A stretch of DNA of 64,000 nucleotides from Acidovorax defluvii (GTDB lineage: Bacteria; Pseudomonadota; Gammaproteobacteria; Burkholderiales; Burkholderiaceae_C): contig QLTU01000019.1 in NCBI GenBank assembly GCA_003268905.1, forward strand, positions 1 to 64,000. Direction: 5' to 3'. Position numbers and translations under genes: made by a program. Positions within the stretch are counted from its first letter, which is position 1. The number at the start of each line of letters is the position of its first letter. This document shows, piece by piece, positions 23,360 through 33,641 of this stretch. Below the pieces are notes generated by a model, which saw nothing but the letters and a program-made list of their open reading frames with translations, did not search any database and was not told the origin of the DNA.

Positions 23360-26311
23360 ATGCCCCTGATCACCCTCATTCTTCTTCCTTTCATCGGCAG
23401 CTTCCTTGCGGCGGTACTGCCCGCGAATGCCCGTAACACCGAGTCCACGGTCGCAGGGCTGATTGCGCTTTTCTGCACTGTTCAGACCGCGCTTTACTTT
23501 CCCCAGATTGCCGACGGCGGTGTTCTGCGCCAGGAAATTGAATGGCTGCCCGCTCTGGGCCTGAACCTGGTCATCCGCATGGATGGCTTTGCGTGGATGT
23601 TCTGCATGCTGGTGCTGGGCATCGGCACGCTGGTGGTGCTGTATGCGCGCTACTACATGTCGCCCGCCGATCCGGTGCCGCGCTTCTTCTCGTTTTTTCT
23701 GGCCTTCATGGGGGCAATGGCGGGCGTAGTGCTGGCGGGCAACATCATTCAGCTGGCGTTCTTCTGGGAGCTGACCAGCCTGTTTTCGTTCTTGCTGATC
23801 GGCTACTGGCACCACCGGCGCGATGCGCGGCGGGGCGCGCGCATGGCGCTCACCGTCACCGGCACGGGCGGCCTGTGCCTGCTGGGGGGCATGCTGGTCA
23901 TCGGCCACATTGTGGGCAGCTACGACCTCGATCATGTGCTTGCGGCTGGCCAGCAGGTGCGCGATCACCCGCTGTACCTCACGGCCCTTGTATTGCTGCT
24001 GCTGGGCGCTTTCACCAAGAGCGCGCAGTTTCCGTTTCATTTCTGGCTGCCACACGCCATGGCCGCGCCCACGCCTGTGTCGGCGTATCTGCATTCGGCC
24101 ACCATGGTCAAGGCCGGTGTTTTTTTGCTGGCCCGCATGTGGCCCGTGATGGGTGGCACCGAGCCCTGGTTCTGGCTGGTGGGCGGTGTCGGCCTGGCCA
24201 CGCTGCTGGTGGGTGGCTATGCGGCAATGTTCCAGAACGACCTGAAAGGTCTGCTCGCCTATTCGACCATTTCGCACCTGGGCCTCATCACGCTGCTGCT
24301 GGGCCTGAACAGCCCGCTGGCCGCTGTGGCCGCGGTGTTTCACATCATGAACCATGCCACCTTCAAGGCGTCGCTGTTCATGGCCGCCGGCATTGTGGAC
24401 CACGAAAGCGGCACGCGTGACATCCGCCGTCTGTCGGGCCTGCGGTCCATGATGCCGGTCACCGCCACACTGGCCATGGTGGCCAGTGCCGCGATGGCGG
24501 GCGTGCCGCTGCTCAATGGTTTCCTGTCCAAGGAGATGTTCTTCACCGAGACAGTGTTCCTGGATGCCACACCGCTGGTGGCCTTCATGCTGCCGATTGC
24601 CGCCACCCTGGCGGGCATGTTCAGCGTGGCGTATTCGCTGCGCTTCACGGTCGATGTGTTCTTTGGCCCGCCAGCCACCGACCTGCCGCGCACACCGCAC
24701 GAACCGCCGCACTGGATGCGCGTACCGGTGGAGTTGCTGGTGCTGGTGTGCCTGGTGGTGGGCATGCTGCCTGCCTGGTCGGTGGGCCGATTCTTGGATG
24801 CCGCCGCAAGGCCTGTGGTGGGCGGAGAGCTTCCAGCCTTCAGCTTGGCCGTGTGGCATGGCTTCAACACCCCCTTCGTGATGAGCCTGCTGGCCCTGGG
24901 CGGCGGGATCGCAATGTATACGGCGTTGCGGGCGCTGCGCGCTGCCGGCCGGGTGGATGCGCCACCCCTCATGCGCCACATCCGGGGGCGGCGCCTGTTT
25001 GATGGTTCGCTGGCTTTCATTACGCAGATGGGGCGCCATGGGCGGCGCATGCTGTCTACCCAGCGCCTGCAATGGCAGATGCTGTGGCTGGTTGGCGCAG
25101 CGCTGGTTGCTGGCGCCCTGCCCCTGTGGAGCCAGGGCATGCAACTGGGCCAACGAAGCATGTTGCCGCTATCGCCCGCGTTCGTGATGCTCTGGGGCGT
25201 GGGCATGGTATGCGCCGTGGCAGCCGCCTGGCAGGCCAAATACCACCGCCTGGCAGCGCTCACACTGGCGGGCGGAGCAGGGCTTTGCACCAGCATCACG
25301 TTTTTGTGGTTTTCGGCACCCGACCTGGCGCTGACTCAGCTGGTGGTCGAGATCGTGACCACGGTGCTCATTTTGCTGGGCCTGCGTTGGCTGCCCAAAC
25401 GCGATGAAACCCTGCGCGTTGCCACCTCCGCCGAGCAGGCCACCACCCGGTGGCGCCGCCAGCGCGACATGGCGCTGGCGCTGGCGGCAGGGGGCGGCAT
25501 GGCTTGGCTGGCCTTTGCCATGATGAGCCGCCCTTTTCCCGACAGCACATCCACGTTCTTCCTGGAAAACGCACTCAGCCAGGGCGGTGGCACCAACGTG
25601 GTTAACGTGATGTTGGTGGATTTCCGTGGTTTTGACACCTTTGGCGAAATCGTGGTGCTGGGCGTGGTGGCCCTCACGGTGTATGCACTGCTGCGGCGCT
25701 TTCGCCCCGCGCGCGAAACCATGGACCTGCCCGAACAGCAGCGCTTCATGCCCGCCGATCTGCAGACCGACCTGCTCAACCCACGCCACGCCACCGACAC
25801 CGCCGTGGGCTATCTGATGGTGCCCGCGGTGCTGGTGCGGCTTTTGCTGCCCTTTGCAGCCGTGGTGTCGTTTTACCTGTTCATGCGCGGGCACAACCAG
25901 CCCGGTGGGGGGTTTGTGGCGGGCCTGGTGCTTTCGGTGGCGCTGCTGCTGCAATACATCATTTCGGGCACGCACTGGGTAGAGGCCCACATGCCGTTAC
26001 TCCCGCGGCGCTGGATCGGCACCGGGCTGCTGTTCGCCCTGTCCACAGGGCTCGGGGCGATCGTGGTGGGCTACCCGTTTCTCACGAGCCACACCTTTCA
26101 CCTGAGCCTGCCGCTGCTGGGCGACATCCACATCGCCAGTGCCATGTTTTTTGACATCGGCGTGTTCACGCTGGTGGTGGGGTCCACCTTGCTGATCCTG
26201 ACGGCCATTGCCCACCAATCGGTGCGCGGCCACCGCTACCACGCCCGGCTGGCCGAAGAAGCGGCGCAAGAGGACGCCCCCCCCCCACCCCCACAGGAGA
26301 CCAACCGCTGA
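23360..26311 (+). CDS. Cation/proton antiporter subunit A-B fusion (MrpAB/PhaAB)
   Basis: A 983-residue inner-membrane protein, first gene of a six-gene Mrp/Pha operon that exchanges monovalent cations for protons. The NuoL-like part (about residues 1-500) has the conserved SAQFPFHFWLPHAMAAPTPV and HSATMVKAGVFLLARMWPVM. A middle MrpA-specific region follows, with FLWFSAPDLALTQLVVEIVT and NVVNVMLVDFRGFDTFGEIV. The C-terminal 190 residues are the MrpB domain, with FYLFMRGHNQPGGGFVAGLV. The fused A-B form is that of rhizobial PhaAB. A run of ten C at 26277-26286 lies just before the stop, and the stop overlaps the next start. Confidence 0.95.
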   Translation: MPLITLILLPFIGSFLAAVLPANARNTESTVAGLIALFCTVQTALYFPQIADGGVLRQEIEWLPALGLNLVIRMDGFAWMFCMLVLGIGTLVVLYARYYMSPADPVPRFFSFFLAFMGAMAGVVLAGNIIQLAFFWELTSLFSFLLIGYWHHRRDARRGARMALTVTGTGGLCLLGGMLVIGHIVGSYDLDHVLAAGQQVRDHPLYLTALVLLLLGAFTKSAQFPFHFWLPHAMAAPTPVSAYLHSATMVKAGVFLLARMWPVMGGTEPWFWLVGGVGLATLLVGGYAAMFQNDLKGLLAYSTISHLGLITLLLGLNSPLAAVAAVFHIMNHATFKASLFMAAGIVDHESGTRDIRRLSGLRSMMPVTATLAMVASAAMAGVPLLNGFLSKEMFFTETVFLDATPLVAFMLPIAATLAGMFSVAYSLRFTVDVFFGPPATDLPRTPHEPPHWMRVPVELLVLVCLVVGMLPAWSVGRFLDAAARPVVGGELPAFSLAVWHGFNTPFVMSLLALGGGIAMYTALRALRAAGRVDAPPLMRHIRGRRLFDGSLAFITQMGRHGRRMLSTQRLQWQMLWLVGAALVAGALPLWSQGMQLGQRSMLPLSPAFVMLWGVGMVCAVAAAWQAKYHRLAALTLAGGAGLCTSITFLWFSAPDLALTQLVVEIVTTVLILLGLRWLPKRDETLRVATSAEQATTRWRRQRDMALALAAGGGMAWLAFAMMSRPFPDSTSTFFLENALSQGGGTNVVNVMLVDFRGFDTFGEIVVLGVVALTVYALLRRFRPARETMDLPEQQRFMPADLQTDLLNPRHATDTAVGYLMVPAVLVRLLLPFAAVVSFYLFMRGHNQPGGGFVAGLVLSVALLLQYIISGTHWVEAHMPLLPRRWIGTGLLFALSTGLGAIVVGYPFLTSHTFHLSLPLLGDIHIASAMFFDIGVFTLVVGSTLLILTAIAHQSVRGHRYHARLAEEAAQEDAPPPPPQETNR

Positions 26312-26676
26312 TGGAAATCGTTCTGGTCATTGCCATTGGCGTGCTCACGGGCTCGGGCGTCTGGCTGCTGCTGCGTCCGCGCACCTTCCAGGTCATCATG
26401 GGACTGTCGCTGTTGTCCTATGCCGTCAATCTGTTCATCTTCAGCATGGGCCGCCTGGGTCTGGCGATCGACAAGGAGCCTGTGCTACGGCCTGGCCTGC
26501 CCAACGACCTGGCGCACTATGCCGACCCCATGCCCCAGGCGCTCGTGCTCACCGCCATCGTGATCGGGTTTGCCATGACGGCCCTGTTCCTCGTGGTGCT
26601 GCTGGCCTCACGCGGCATGTCGGGCACCGACCATGTGGACGGCCACAGCGCGCGTGATGTGCAGGAAATGCCATGA
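26311..26676 (+). CDS. Antiporter subunit C (MrpC/PhaC)
   Basis: A 121-residue membrane protein related to NuoK. Three helices are visible, with LLLRPRTFQVIMGLSLLSYA and VNLFIFSMGRL in the first two and DPMPQALVLTAIVIGFAMTA in the third, the typical NuoK/MrpC signature. The start overlaps the stop of the AB gene by one base. It is required, as in other Mrp systems, for assembly of the antiporter complex. The stop overlaps a 29-codon open frame that bridges to subunit D. Confidence 0.93.
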   Translation: MEIVLVIAIGVLTGSGVWLLLRPRTFQVIMGLSLLSYAVNLFIFSMGRLGLAIDKEPVLRPGLPNDLAHYADPMPQALVLTAIVIGFAMTALFLVVLLASRGMSGTDHVDGHSARDVQEMP

Positions 26677-26762
26677 GCACCATCCTGCCCCACCTTTCGC
26701 ACTGCCCGCCCGCGCCGCGCCATGCCCTGGCGGCAGCCCTGTGCACCGGGGCGCTCCGATGA
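26673..26762 (+). CDS. Possible 29-codon bridging frame between subunits C and D
   Basis: ATG overlaps the subunit C stop (ATGA) and TGA overlaps the subunit D start (ATGA), giving MSTILPHLSHCPPAPRHALA and nine more residues. The head-to-tail overlap at both ends is unlikely to be pure chance in an operon where every other junction is ATGA-type. MSTILPHL also resembles SALMPHLML near the start of subunit D, so it may be the displaced original start of that gene. A coupling role is inference. Confidence 0.35.
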   Translation: MSTILPHLSHCPPAPRHALAAALCTGALR

Positions 26763-28492
26763 GCCAGGGCCTGATCACACTGGTGGAGCAAGGCGCCTCG
26801 GCGCTGATGCCGCACCTGATGCTCGCCCCCATTGCCCTGCCACTGCTCACCGGTGCGCTCATGCTGCTGATGCGCGAGGAACAGCGGCTCCTGAAGCTCG
26901 TCGTCAATGTGCTTTCGACAGCGCTCGGGCTGCTGGTGGCGCTGGCCCTGCTGCTGTGGTCCAACCAGCCCAGCGCCACCAGCAGCATGGGTGTGTACCT
27001 GGCGGCCAACTGGCAGGCGCCGTTCGGCATTGTGCTGGCCCTGGACCGCCTGTCGGCCATGATGCTGGTGCTGACCAGCGTGGTTGCGCTGGCCTCCATC
27101 GTGTTTGCGGGGGCCCGCTGGCACCGTGCAGGTGTGCACTACCACCCGCTGTTCCAGTTCCAGCTCATGGGCCTGGCAGGTGCTTTTCTCACGGCCGACC
27201 TGTTCAACCTGTTCGTGTTCTTCGAGATCATGCTGGCTGCATCGTATGGCCTGCTGCTGCACGGATCGGGCAGGCAGCGCGTGCAGGCGGGTTTGCACTA
27301 CATCGCCATCAATCTGGCGGCGTCCTCGCTGTTTCTGGTGGGTGTCTCGATGCTGTATGGCATCACCGGCACGCTGAACATGGCCGATCTTGCGCAGGTC
27401 ATTCCACTGGTGGCCCCCGCCGACCGTGGCCTGCTGCACGCCGCCGCCGCCATCCTGGCGACGGCCTTTCTCATCAAGGCGGCGGTGTGGCCGCTCAACT
27501 TCTGGCTCGTGCCAGCCTACAGTGCCGCCACGGCGCCCGTGGGCGCGCTGTTTGCGCTGATGACCAAGGTGGGTGTCTACACGATTTTGCGGCTGTGGAC
27601 CCTGCTGTTCAGCAGCGAAGCCGGCGCCTCCGCACTGTTTGGCAGCCTGTGGCTGATTGGTGGCGGCATGGTCACCATGGCGTTTGGCGCCGTGGGGATG
27701 CTGGGCTCGCAGCGCCTCACGCATCTGGCCGGGTTTGCCGCCATCCTGTCGTCAGGCACCCTGCTGGCCGCGGCGGGATTTGGCCAGAACCTGCTCACGG
27801 CCGGGCTGCTGTATTACCTGCCCAGTTCCACGCTGGCCGTCAGCGCCCTTTTCCTGACGGCTGACCTGATCGACCGCTGGCGCAATGACGGTGCCAGCTA
27901 CGCCCCGTTCGAGAAAAGCGACAACGCGCCCTTTCTCAACGCCGAGCTCGTTCCCACCGAGGGACTGAACCTCGACGAAGACGAAGAGGTGCTGATTGGC
28001 CGTGTCATCCCCGCCGCTGCCGCCCTGCTGGGCTTGGCCTTTATCGTCTGCACGCTGGTCATTACCGGTCTGCCACCGCTGTCGGGGTTTGTGGGCAAGT
28101 TCGCCATGCTCAGCGCCCTGCTCAACCCGCTGGGCCTGACCGCTTCGGCCGGCACCCAGCCGGGCGCGCCGGGCTGGACGCTGTTTGTGCTGATGATCGC
28201 CACCGGCCTGCTGGCGCTGATTGCCCTCTCGCGGGCTGGCATTCGCCATTTCTGGTCCACGCATGTGGGTGTGGCACCGCAACTGCGCGTGCTGGAGGGG
28301 TTGCCCATTGCCGCCCTGCTGGCCCTTTGCATCACGCTGACCTTGCTGGCCGGCCCCGTGATGCGGTTCACGCAGGCCACGGCCGATGCGCTGCATTCGC
28401 CAGGAACCTACATCCGCGCCGTGATGCAGGCACAACCCATCCCCGGCCCCACCACCCCACGCAGTGCCGGTTCGCCCAAGGAGGCTCCATGA
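26759..28492 (+). CDS. Antiporter subunit D (MrpD/PhaD)
   Basis: A 577-residue multi-spanning membrane protein of the NuoM/N family, thought to form a proton path. Conserved segments are LFNLFVFFEIMLAASYGLLL, FLIKAAVWPLNFWLVPAYSA and LFALMTKVGVYTILRLWTLL, with the key lysines of the NuoN type. The insert at about residues 380-430 (NDGASYAPFEKSDNAPFLNA, acidic) is seen in other PhaD proteins. Start chosen at MSQGLITLVEQGAS; the frame upstream is Cys/Pro/His-rich and not MrpD-like. Overlaps subunit E by four bases. Confidence 0.94.
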   Translation: MSQGLITLVEQGASALMPHLMLAPIALPLLTGALMLLMREEQRLLKLVVNVLSTALGLLVALALLLWSNQPSATSSMGVYLAANWQAPFGIVLALDRLSAMMLVLTSVVALASIVFAGARWHRAGVHYHPLFQFQLMGLAGAFLTADLFNLFVFFEIMLAASYGLLLHGSGRQRVQAGLHYIAINLAASSLFLVGVSMLYGITGTLNMADLAQVIPLVAPADRGLLHAAAAILATAFLIKAAVWPLNFWLVPAYSAATAPVGALFALMTKVGVYTILRLWTLLFSSEAGASALFGSLWLIGGGMVTMAFGAVGMLGSQRLTHLAGFAAILSSGTLLAAAGFGQNLLTAGLLYYLPSSTLAVSALFLTADLIDRWRNDGASYAPFEKSDNAPFLNAELVPTEGLNLDEDEEVLIGRVIPAAAALLGLAFIVCTLVITGLPPLSGFVGKFAMLSALLNPLGLTASAGTQPGAPGWTLFVLMIATGLLALIALSRAGIRHFWSTHVGVAPQLRVLEGLPIAALLALCITLTLLAGPVMRFTQATADALHSPGTYIRAVMQAQPIPGPTTPRSAGSPKEAP

Positions 28493-28977
28493 AACGCCTG
28501 CTGCCCGCACCCTTGCTGTCGGTCGCGCTGTTCGTGCTGTGGCTGTTGCTGAACCAGTCGCTCAGCCCCGGCAATTTGCTGCTGGCACTGGTGGTGGCGT
28601 GGCTGGTGCCCCTGCTCACGCGCGGGCTGCGGCCCCTGCCGGTGCGCATTCGCCGCCCCGGCACGGTGCTGCGGCTGGGTCTGACGGTGGTGGCCGACAC
28701 CGTGGCGTCCAACCTGGCCGTGGCGCGCCTGCTGCTGGCTCCCGGGCGGCCACGCCATGCTGCGGCCTTTGTGCACATCCCCCTGGAACTGCGCGACCCC
28801 AATGCGCTGGCCGTGCTGGCCATGATCGTCTGCATCACACCCGGCACCGCCTGGGCCGAGCTGTCGCTGGACCGCTCCATGCTCATGCTGCACGCGCTGG
28901 AGGTGGACGATCCGCAAACCCTGATCGACCACGTCAAGCAGCGTTACGAGCGCCCGCTGATGGAGATTTTTGAATGA
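28489..28977 (+). CDS. Antiporter subunit E (MrpE/PhaE)
   Basis: A 162-residue membrane protein with two N-terminal helices (LSVALFVLWLLLNQSLSPGN, then LLLALVVAWLVPLL). The conserved core VADTVASNLAVARLLLAPG and MIVCITPGTAWAELSLDRSM is typical of MrpE. ATG overlaps the stop of subunit D. Role in the complex is probably structural. Confidence 0.92.
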   Translation: MKRLLPAPLLSVALFVLWLLLNQSLSPGNLLLALVVAWLVPLLTRGLRPLPVRIRRPGTVLRLGLTVVADTVASNLAVARLLLAPGRPRHAAAFVHIPLELRDPNALAVLAMIVCITPGTAWAELSLDRSMLMLHALEVDDPQTLIDHVKQRYERPLMEIFE

Positions 28978-29255
28978 CCTACCCCATCCTTTCCTGGGCC
29001 CTGCCCATTGCCCTGAGCATGCTGGTGCTGGCGATGGTGCTTGCGCTGGTGCGGCTGCTCAAGGGCCCCTCGGCGCAAGACCGTGTGCTGGCGCTGGACT
29101 GCATGTACCTCAATGGCATGCTGCTGGCGCTGGTGCTGGGCATTCACTACGGCAGCAACGCGTATTTCGAGGGGGCGCTGCTGATTGCGTTGTTCAGTTT
29201 TGTCGGTACGACGGCCATGGCCAAATTTTTGCTGCGCGGCGAGGTGATCGAATGA
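28974..29255 (+). CDS. Antiporter subunit F (MrpF/PhaF)
   Basis: A 93-residue protein with three membrane helices. VRLLKGPSAQDRVLALDCMY is the hallmark MrpF motif between helices 1 and 2. Overlaps E and G by four bases each. The order A-B-C-D-E-F-G is complete, so a functional complex is expected. Confidence 0.93.
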   Translation: MTYPILSWALPIALSMLVLAMVLALVRLLKGPSAQDRVLALDCMYLNGMLLALVLGIHYGSNAYFEGALLIALFSFVGTTAMAKFLLRGEVIE

Positions 29256-29623
29256 CCGGGGCTGCCCTGCCGCTGTGGGCAGAAATCACCATCGCGGCGA
29301 TGGTGCTGACAGGTGCAACCAATGCGCTGCTGGGCTCGTGGGGGTTGCTGCGCCTTAAAACTTATTTCGAGCGCGTGCACGCGCCGTCCATCATTGCCAC
29401 CATGGGCTGCTGGTGCATCATGCTCGGCACCATCGTTTACTTCTCGCTGCAGGGGCAAGGCCTGGCGCTGCACGCCCTGCTGATCGCACTGTTCGTAGCC
29501 ATCACGGTGCCCGTGACCAATATTTTCCTCATGCGCGCGGCCTTGTTCCGCGCACGGCGGGCGGGCAACGATGTGCCCCCGAGCCTGAGCCGCACCACCG
29601 ACTCGATCGAGCGCGATTCGTGA
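29252..29623 (+). CDS. Antiporter subunit G (MrpG/PhaG)
   Basis: A 123-residue protein with three membrane helices. GLLRLKTYFERVHAPSIIAT and TVPVTNIFLMRAALFRARRA are the family motifs. It is the last gene of the operon; its C-terminal tail is polar. ATGA overlap with F. An interspersed repeat follows after about 30 bases. Confidence 0.92.
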   Translation: MTGAALPLWAEITIAAMVLTGATNALLGSWGLLRLKTYFERVHAPSIIATMGCWCIMLGTIVYFSLQGQGLALHALLIALFVAITVPVTNIFLMRAALFRARRAGNDVPPSLSRTTDSIERDS

Positions 29624-29651
29624 CAGGCGGCCGCGGCCAGGCGGCACCACA

Positions 29652-29715
29652 ATGCTCCTGAATTTATAGCTGCTAGCGCTTTACCATCAAGGGCTATCGG
29701 CATATTTCATCAAAA
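29652..29715 (+). repeat. Two-hairpin interspersed repeat (between convergent genes)
   Basis: CTCCTGAATTTATAGCTGCT then AGCGCTTTACCATCAAGGGC. It lies between two convergent genes, after the antiporter operon and at the very end of the oxoprolinase gene. The leading CTCCTGAA block is shared with the copies at 49512 and 57900. Confidence 0.8.
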
Positions 29716-32700
29716 TTTGCTTGCGGCAGCGCCAAAACCTCCGCCACCAGGTGTGTGGATCTCGAACACATCGCCCAGCTGCATTTCGGCCTGGCCGATG
29801 TGGTCGAGCAACTCCACGCGGCCATTGGCACGCACCACCTTGTTGACGCCCGGCACTCCGGCCTTGCCGCCGTCCATGCCAAACGCGCCATGGTGGCGGC
29901 CATTGGAGAGGATGCTGGCCGTCATTGGCGCAAGAAAGCGGATGCGGCGCACCCCGCCGTTGCCCCCCGCCCAGCGGCCGCCACCGCCCGAGTTGGCACG
30001 AATGGCAAAGCTGTCCAGCCGCACCGGAAAGCGGAACTCCAGGATCTCCGGGTCGGTCAGCCGGGAATTGGTCATGTGGGTCTGCACCACGCTGGTGCCG
30101 CCAAAGCCGCCCACCAGGGCCCCCGCATCGTCGAACACGCCGCCCGCACCACTGCCGCCCGAAATGGTTTCGTAATACTGGTGGCTGGCGTTGCCGAACG
30201 TGAAGTTGTTCATGGTGCACTGGCTGGCCGCCATCACGCCCAGCGCTCCCAGCAAGGCATTGGTGATGCAGGTGGAGGTTTCCACATTGCCCGCCACCAC
30301 CGCGGCCGGTGGAAGCGGGTTGAGCATGGAGCCGGGCGGGATGATCACATTCAGCGGCTTCAGGCACCCGGCGTTCAGCGGGATGTCATCCTGAACCAGC
30401 GAGCGAAACACATACAGCACCGCCGCCACACACACCGCCGTGGGCGCATTGAAGTTGTTGCTCTGCTGCGCGCTGGTGCCGGTGAAGTCGATGGTGGCGC
30501 TGCGGCTGGCCGCATCCACCTTCACGGCCACGCTGATCTGCGCGCCGTTGTCCAGGGGCAGCGTGAATGCGCCGTCCTTGAGGCGCGTGATGGCGCGGCG
30601 CACCGATTCCTCCGCGTTGTCCTGCACATGGCCCATGTAGGCCTGCACCACGGGCAGGCTGAACTGCTGCACCATCTTGCCAAGCTCTTGCACGCCCTTT
30701 TCGTTGGCGGCAATCTGCGCTTTCAGGTCGGCCAGGTTCTGCTGCGGGTTGCGTGAGGGGTATTCACCGCTTTGGAGCAGGGCCAGCATTTCGGCCTCGC
30801 GCAGCACCCCGCGCTCGACCAGCTTGAAGTTGCGGATCTGCACGCCCTCTTCCTCGATGCGCGTGGAAAACGGCGGCATCGAGCCCGGCGTGATGCCGCC
30901 CACGTCGGCGTGGTGGCCCCGGCTGCCCACGTAAAAGCTGGGCTGCGCGCCGTCGGCAAGGTACACCGGCGTGATGACGGTGATGTCGGGCAAATGCGTG
31001 CCGCCGTGGTACGGGTCATTGAGCACATACACATCACCCGGTTGTATCTTGCCGGTGTTCTCACGGATCACCGTCTTGATGCTCTCGCCCATGGAGCCCA
31101 GGTGCACCGGCATGTGCGGCGCGTTGGCAATCAGATGGCCCGCCGCATCGAACAGCGCGCAGCTGAAGTCCAGCCGCTCCTTGATGTTCACCGAATACGC
31201 CGTGTTTTGCAGCTGCAGCCCCATCTGCTCGGCGATGTTCATGAAGAGGTTGTTGAAGAGCTCCAGCAGCACGGGGTCGGCCGTAGTGCCCACCGCGCAA
31301 TGCACGGCGCGCGCCGCACAGCGGTTGAGCAGCAGGTGGTCAAGGTCGGTCAGCTGCGCCTGCCAGCCGGGTTCGACCACCGTGGTGGCATTCTTCTCGG
31401 CAATGATGGCCGGGCCGGGGATCACGTCGCCAGGGCGCAGATCTTCGCGCACCACCAGTGCGGCATCGTGCCAGGCGGGGGCACCGCTGGTGCCCACGGT
31501 GTACATGCGCACGGTGCTGCGGCGCGGCACCTCGCGCGGCGGGTGCACTGCGTGGCGCGGCTCCATGGGGGCATCGCCGGGCAACACGGCCTCGACCGAC
31601 ACGGCCTCCACCACCAGGCTCTTGCCCTGCATGAGAAACGAAAACCGCTGGCGGTAGGCGTTCTCGAATGCGACGGTGATCTCGGCCTGGGTGCCAAACG
31701 GCACGACCAGGGCCGAATTGCTGCCCTCGTAGCGCACATGCACGCGGCGGTGCACCACGGCGGTGCCAGTGCCCGCCTGCTGGCGCTGCAGCTCGGCGCG
31801 CGCCGTGCTGGCCAGCGTATCCAGCGTGGCTTCGATGCCCGCCAGTGCCTCGGGCGCCAGCGTGCATTCCACGGTCTGCTCGCGGATCACGTTCTGATCG
31901 GCCAGGCCCATGCCATAGGCGCTCAGCACGCCCGCCAGCGGGTGCACAAAAACCTGCGCCATGCCCAGTGCGTCGGCCACCAGGCAGGCGTGCTGGCCGC
32001 CCGCGCCGCCAAAGCACTGCAGGGTGTAGCGCGTCACGTCGTAGCCGCGGGCCACGCTGATCTTCTTGATGGCATTGGCCATCTGCTGCACGGCGATCTG
32101 GATGAAACCGTGGGCCACTTCCTCAGGCGCTCGCCCGGTCTGCACGGCGAGCGCACCAAACTGTGCGCGCACCACGTCGGCATCCAGCGGCTCGTTGGCC
32201 GCCTGGCCAAACACCTGCGGAAAATGCGCCGGCTGGATCTTGCCCACCATCACGTTCGCATCGGTCACGGCCAGCGGGCCGCCCCGGCGGTAGCTGGCGG
32301 GGCCGGGATGGGCGCCCGCACTCTCGGGGCCCACACGAAAGCGGGCGCCGTCAAAGCCCAGCACCGAGCCGCCACCGGCCGCCACCGTGTGGATGCCCAT
32401 CATGGGCGCGCGCATGCGCACGCCAGCCACCTGTGTCTCAAACTCGCGCTCGAATGCGCCCGCATAGTGGCTCACATCGGTGCTGGTGCCGCCCATGTCG
32501 AAGCCGATCACGCGATCGTGCCCCGCCAGCTGCGCAGTCCGGGCCATGCCCACAATGCCGCCCGCCGGGCCCGAGAGGATGGCGTCCTTGCCCTGAAAGT
32601 GGTGCGCGTCCGTCAGCCCGCCCGAGGACTGCATGAAGAACAGCGGCACGCCAGGCATCTCGCCCGCGACCTGCGCCACATAGCGGCGCAGGATGGGGGA

Positions 32701-33363
32701 CAGATAAGCATCCACCACCGTGGTGTCGCCCCGGCTGACAAACTTCATCAGGGGGCTGGTGGCGTGCGATGTGCTGATCTGCGTGAACCCCGCCTGCTCG
32801 GCCAGGCGGGCGGCCGCCTGCTCGTGGGCGGTGTAGCGCCAGCCATGCATGAACACGATGGCCACGCTGCGCAGGCCCGCATCGTAGGCCGCCCACAGGC
32901 GCTCCTTGAGATGCGCCTCATCGAGTGGCTCGATCACCTCGCCCTGCGCGCCCACGCGCTCCTGCGCCTCGATCACGCGGCTGTAGAGCAGCTCGGGCAG
33001 CACGATGTGCCGGTCAAACAGGCGGGGGCGGTTCTGGTAGGCAATGCGCAGTGCGTCCTTGAAGCCCTTGGTGGTGATGAGCAGCGTGGGCTCGCCCTTG
33101 CGCTCCAGCAAGGCATTCGTGGCCACGGTGGTGCCCATCTTCACGCACTCCACCTGCGCGGGCGCCACGGCTTCGCCGGGCTTCAGACCCAGCAGGTGGC
33201 GAATGCCGGCCACCGCGGCATCGCGGTACTGCCCAGGGTTTTCAGACAGCAATTTGTGCGTGACCAGCCCGCCATCGGGCCGGCGCCCCACGATGTCAGT
33301 GAAGGTGCCGCCCCGGTCAACCCAGAACTGCCAGCGGGGTGAGAAAGAAGGTTCAATCGTCAT
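29710..33363 (-). CDS. 5-oxoprolinase / hydantoinase A-B fusion
   Basis: A 1217-residue cytoplasmic enzyme, HyuA-like half followed by HyuB-like half. It probably hydrolyses 5-oxoproline to glutamate with ATP. The first half has [60 protein letters not shown] (phosphate-binding, actin-like fold) and [12 protein letters not shown]. The second half, from about residue 700, has [40 protein letters not shown] and [20 protein letters not shown]. Size and order match OPLAH-type proteins, but hydantoinases and acetone carboxylase relatives look alike, so the substrate is inferred. It stands alone on the minus strand. Confidence 0.85.
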   Translation of the reverse strand: MTIEPSFSPRWQFWVDRGGTFTDIVGRRPDGGLVTHKLLSENPGQYRDAAVAGIRHLLGLKPGEAVAPAQVECVKMGTTVATNALLERKGEPTLLITTKGFKDALRIAYQNRPRLFDRHIVLPELLYSRVIEAQERVGAQGEVIEPLDEAHLKERLWAAYDAGLRSVAIVFMHGWRYTAHEQAAARLAEQAGFTQISTSHATSPLMKFVSRGDTTVVDAYLSPILRRYVAQVAGEMPGVPLFFMQSSGGLTDAHHFQGKDAILSGPAGGIVGMARTAQLAGHDRVIGFDMGGTSTDVSHYAGAFEREFETQVAGVRMRAPMMGIHTVAAGGGSVLGFDGARFRVGPESAGAHPGPASYRRGGPLAVTDANVMVGKIQPAHFPQVFGQAANEPLDADVVRAQFGALAVQTGRAPEEVAHGFIQIAVQQMANAIKKISVARGYDVTRYTLQCFGGAGGQHACLVADALGMAQVFVHPLAGVLSAYGMGLADQNVIREQTVECTLAPEALAGIEATLDTLASTARAELQRQQAGTGTAVVHRRVHVRYEGSNSALVVPFGTQAEITVAFENAYRQRFSFLMQGKSLVVEAVSVEAVLPGDAPMEPRHAVHPPREVPRRSTVRMYTVGTSGAPAWHDAALVVREDLRPGDVIPGPAIIAEKNATTVVEPGWQAQLTDLDHLLLNRCAARAVHCAVGTTADPVLLELFNNLFMNIAEQMGLQLQNTAYSVNIKERLDFSCALFDAAGHLIANAPHMPVHLGSMGESIKTVIRENTGKIQPGDVYVLNDPYHGGTHLPDITVITPVYLADGAQPSFYVGSRGHHADVGGITPGSMPPFSTRIEEEGVQIRNFKLVERGVLREAEMLALLQSGEYPSRNPQQNLADLKAQIAANEKGVQELGKMVQQFSLPVVQAYMGHVQDNAEESVRRAITRLKDGAFTLPLDNGAQISVAVKVDAASRSATIDFTGTSAQQSNNFNAPTAVCVAAVLYVFRSLVQDDIPLNAGCLKPLNVIIPPGSMLNPLPPAAVVAGNVETSTCITNALLGALGVMAASQCTMNNFTFGNASHQYYETISGGSGAGGVFDDAGALVGGFGGTSVVQTHMTNSRLTDPEILEFRFPVRLDSFAIRANSGGGGRWAGGNGGVRRIRFLAPMTASILSNGRHHGAFGMDGGKAGVPGVNKVVRANGRVELLDHIGQAEMQLGDVFEIHTPGGGGFGAAASKF

Positions 33364-33364
33364 G

Positions 33365-33432
33365 AGTTGCTACCGTACTAATAGCTATGAGCGCTTGCCA
33401 TATATGCGCAAAAGCCACTTTTTATATCAATT
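33365..33432 (+). repeat. Two-hairpin interspersed repeat (oxoprolinase-crcB)
   Basis: TACTAATAGCTATGAGCGCT then TGCCATATATGCGCAAAAGC. It lies between the start of the oxoprolinase gene and crcB, in a divergent promoter region. Confidence 0.75.
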
Positions 33433-33641
33433 AGAGCGCGCAGCGCAGCCAGAGAAAAAAGATCGGTCCATCAGAGCACAGGATGCATTGGCGTGAGGCC
33501 CTCCATCGCAAGAAAACCGCGCTGAATGGCACACGATGGACACGAAAGGAACGATACCAAACCCGCGCCTGCGTCTGCCATGGGTCCGTGTCACCAAGGC
33601 AAGAACCCTGGGCGCGCGCCCCGGATGTGGACAATGGCGCC

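Noticed and set aside
22859-25153. 764-codon open frame opposite the antiporter gene
   Set aside because: Gln/His/Arg-rich shadow with no domain; it spans two real plus-strand genes and their gap.
30772-33342. 856-codon open frame opposite the oxoprolinase gene
   Set aside because: Arg/His/Ala-rich translation typical of antisense of GC-rich coding DNA; the minus strand encodes clear HyuA/HyuB motifs.
33480-33641. Fluoride riboswitch before crcB
   Set aside because: I could not find the conserved pseudoknot sequences; only spacing would suggest it.
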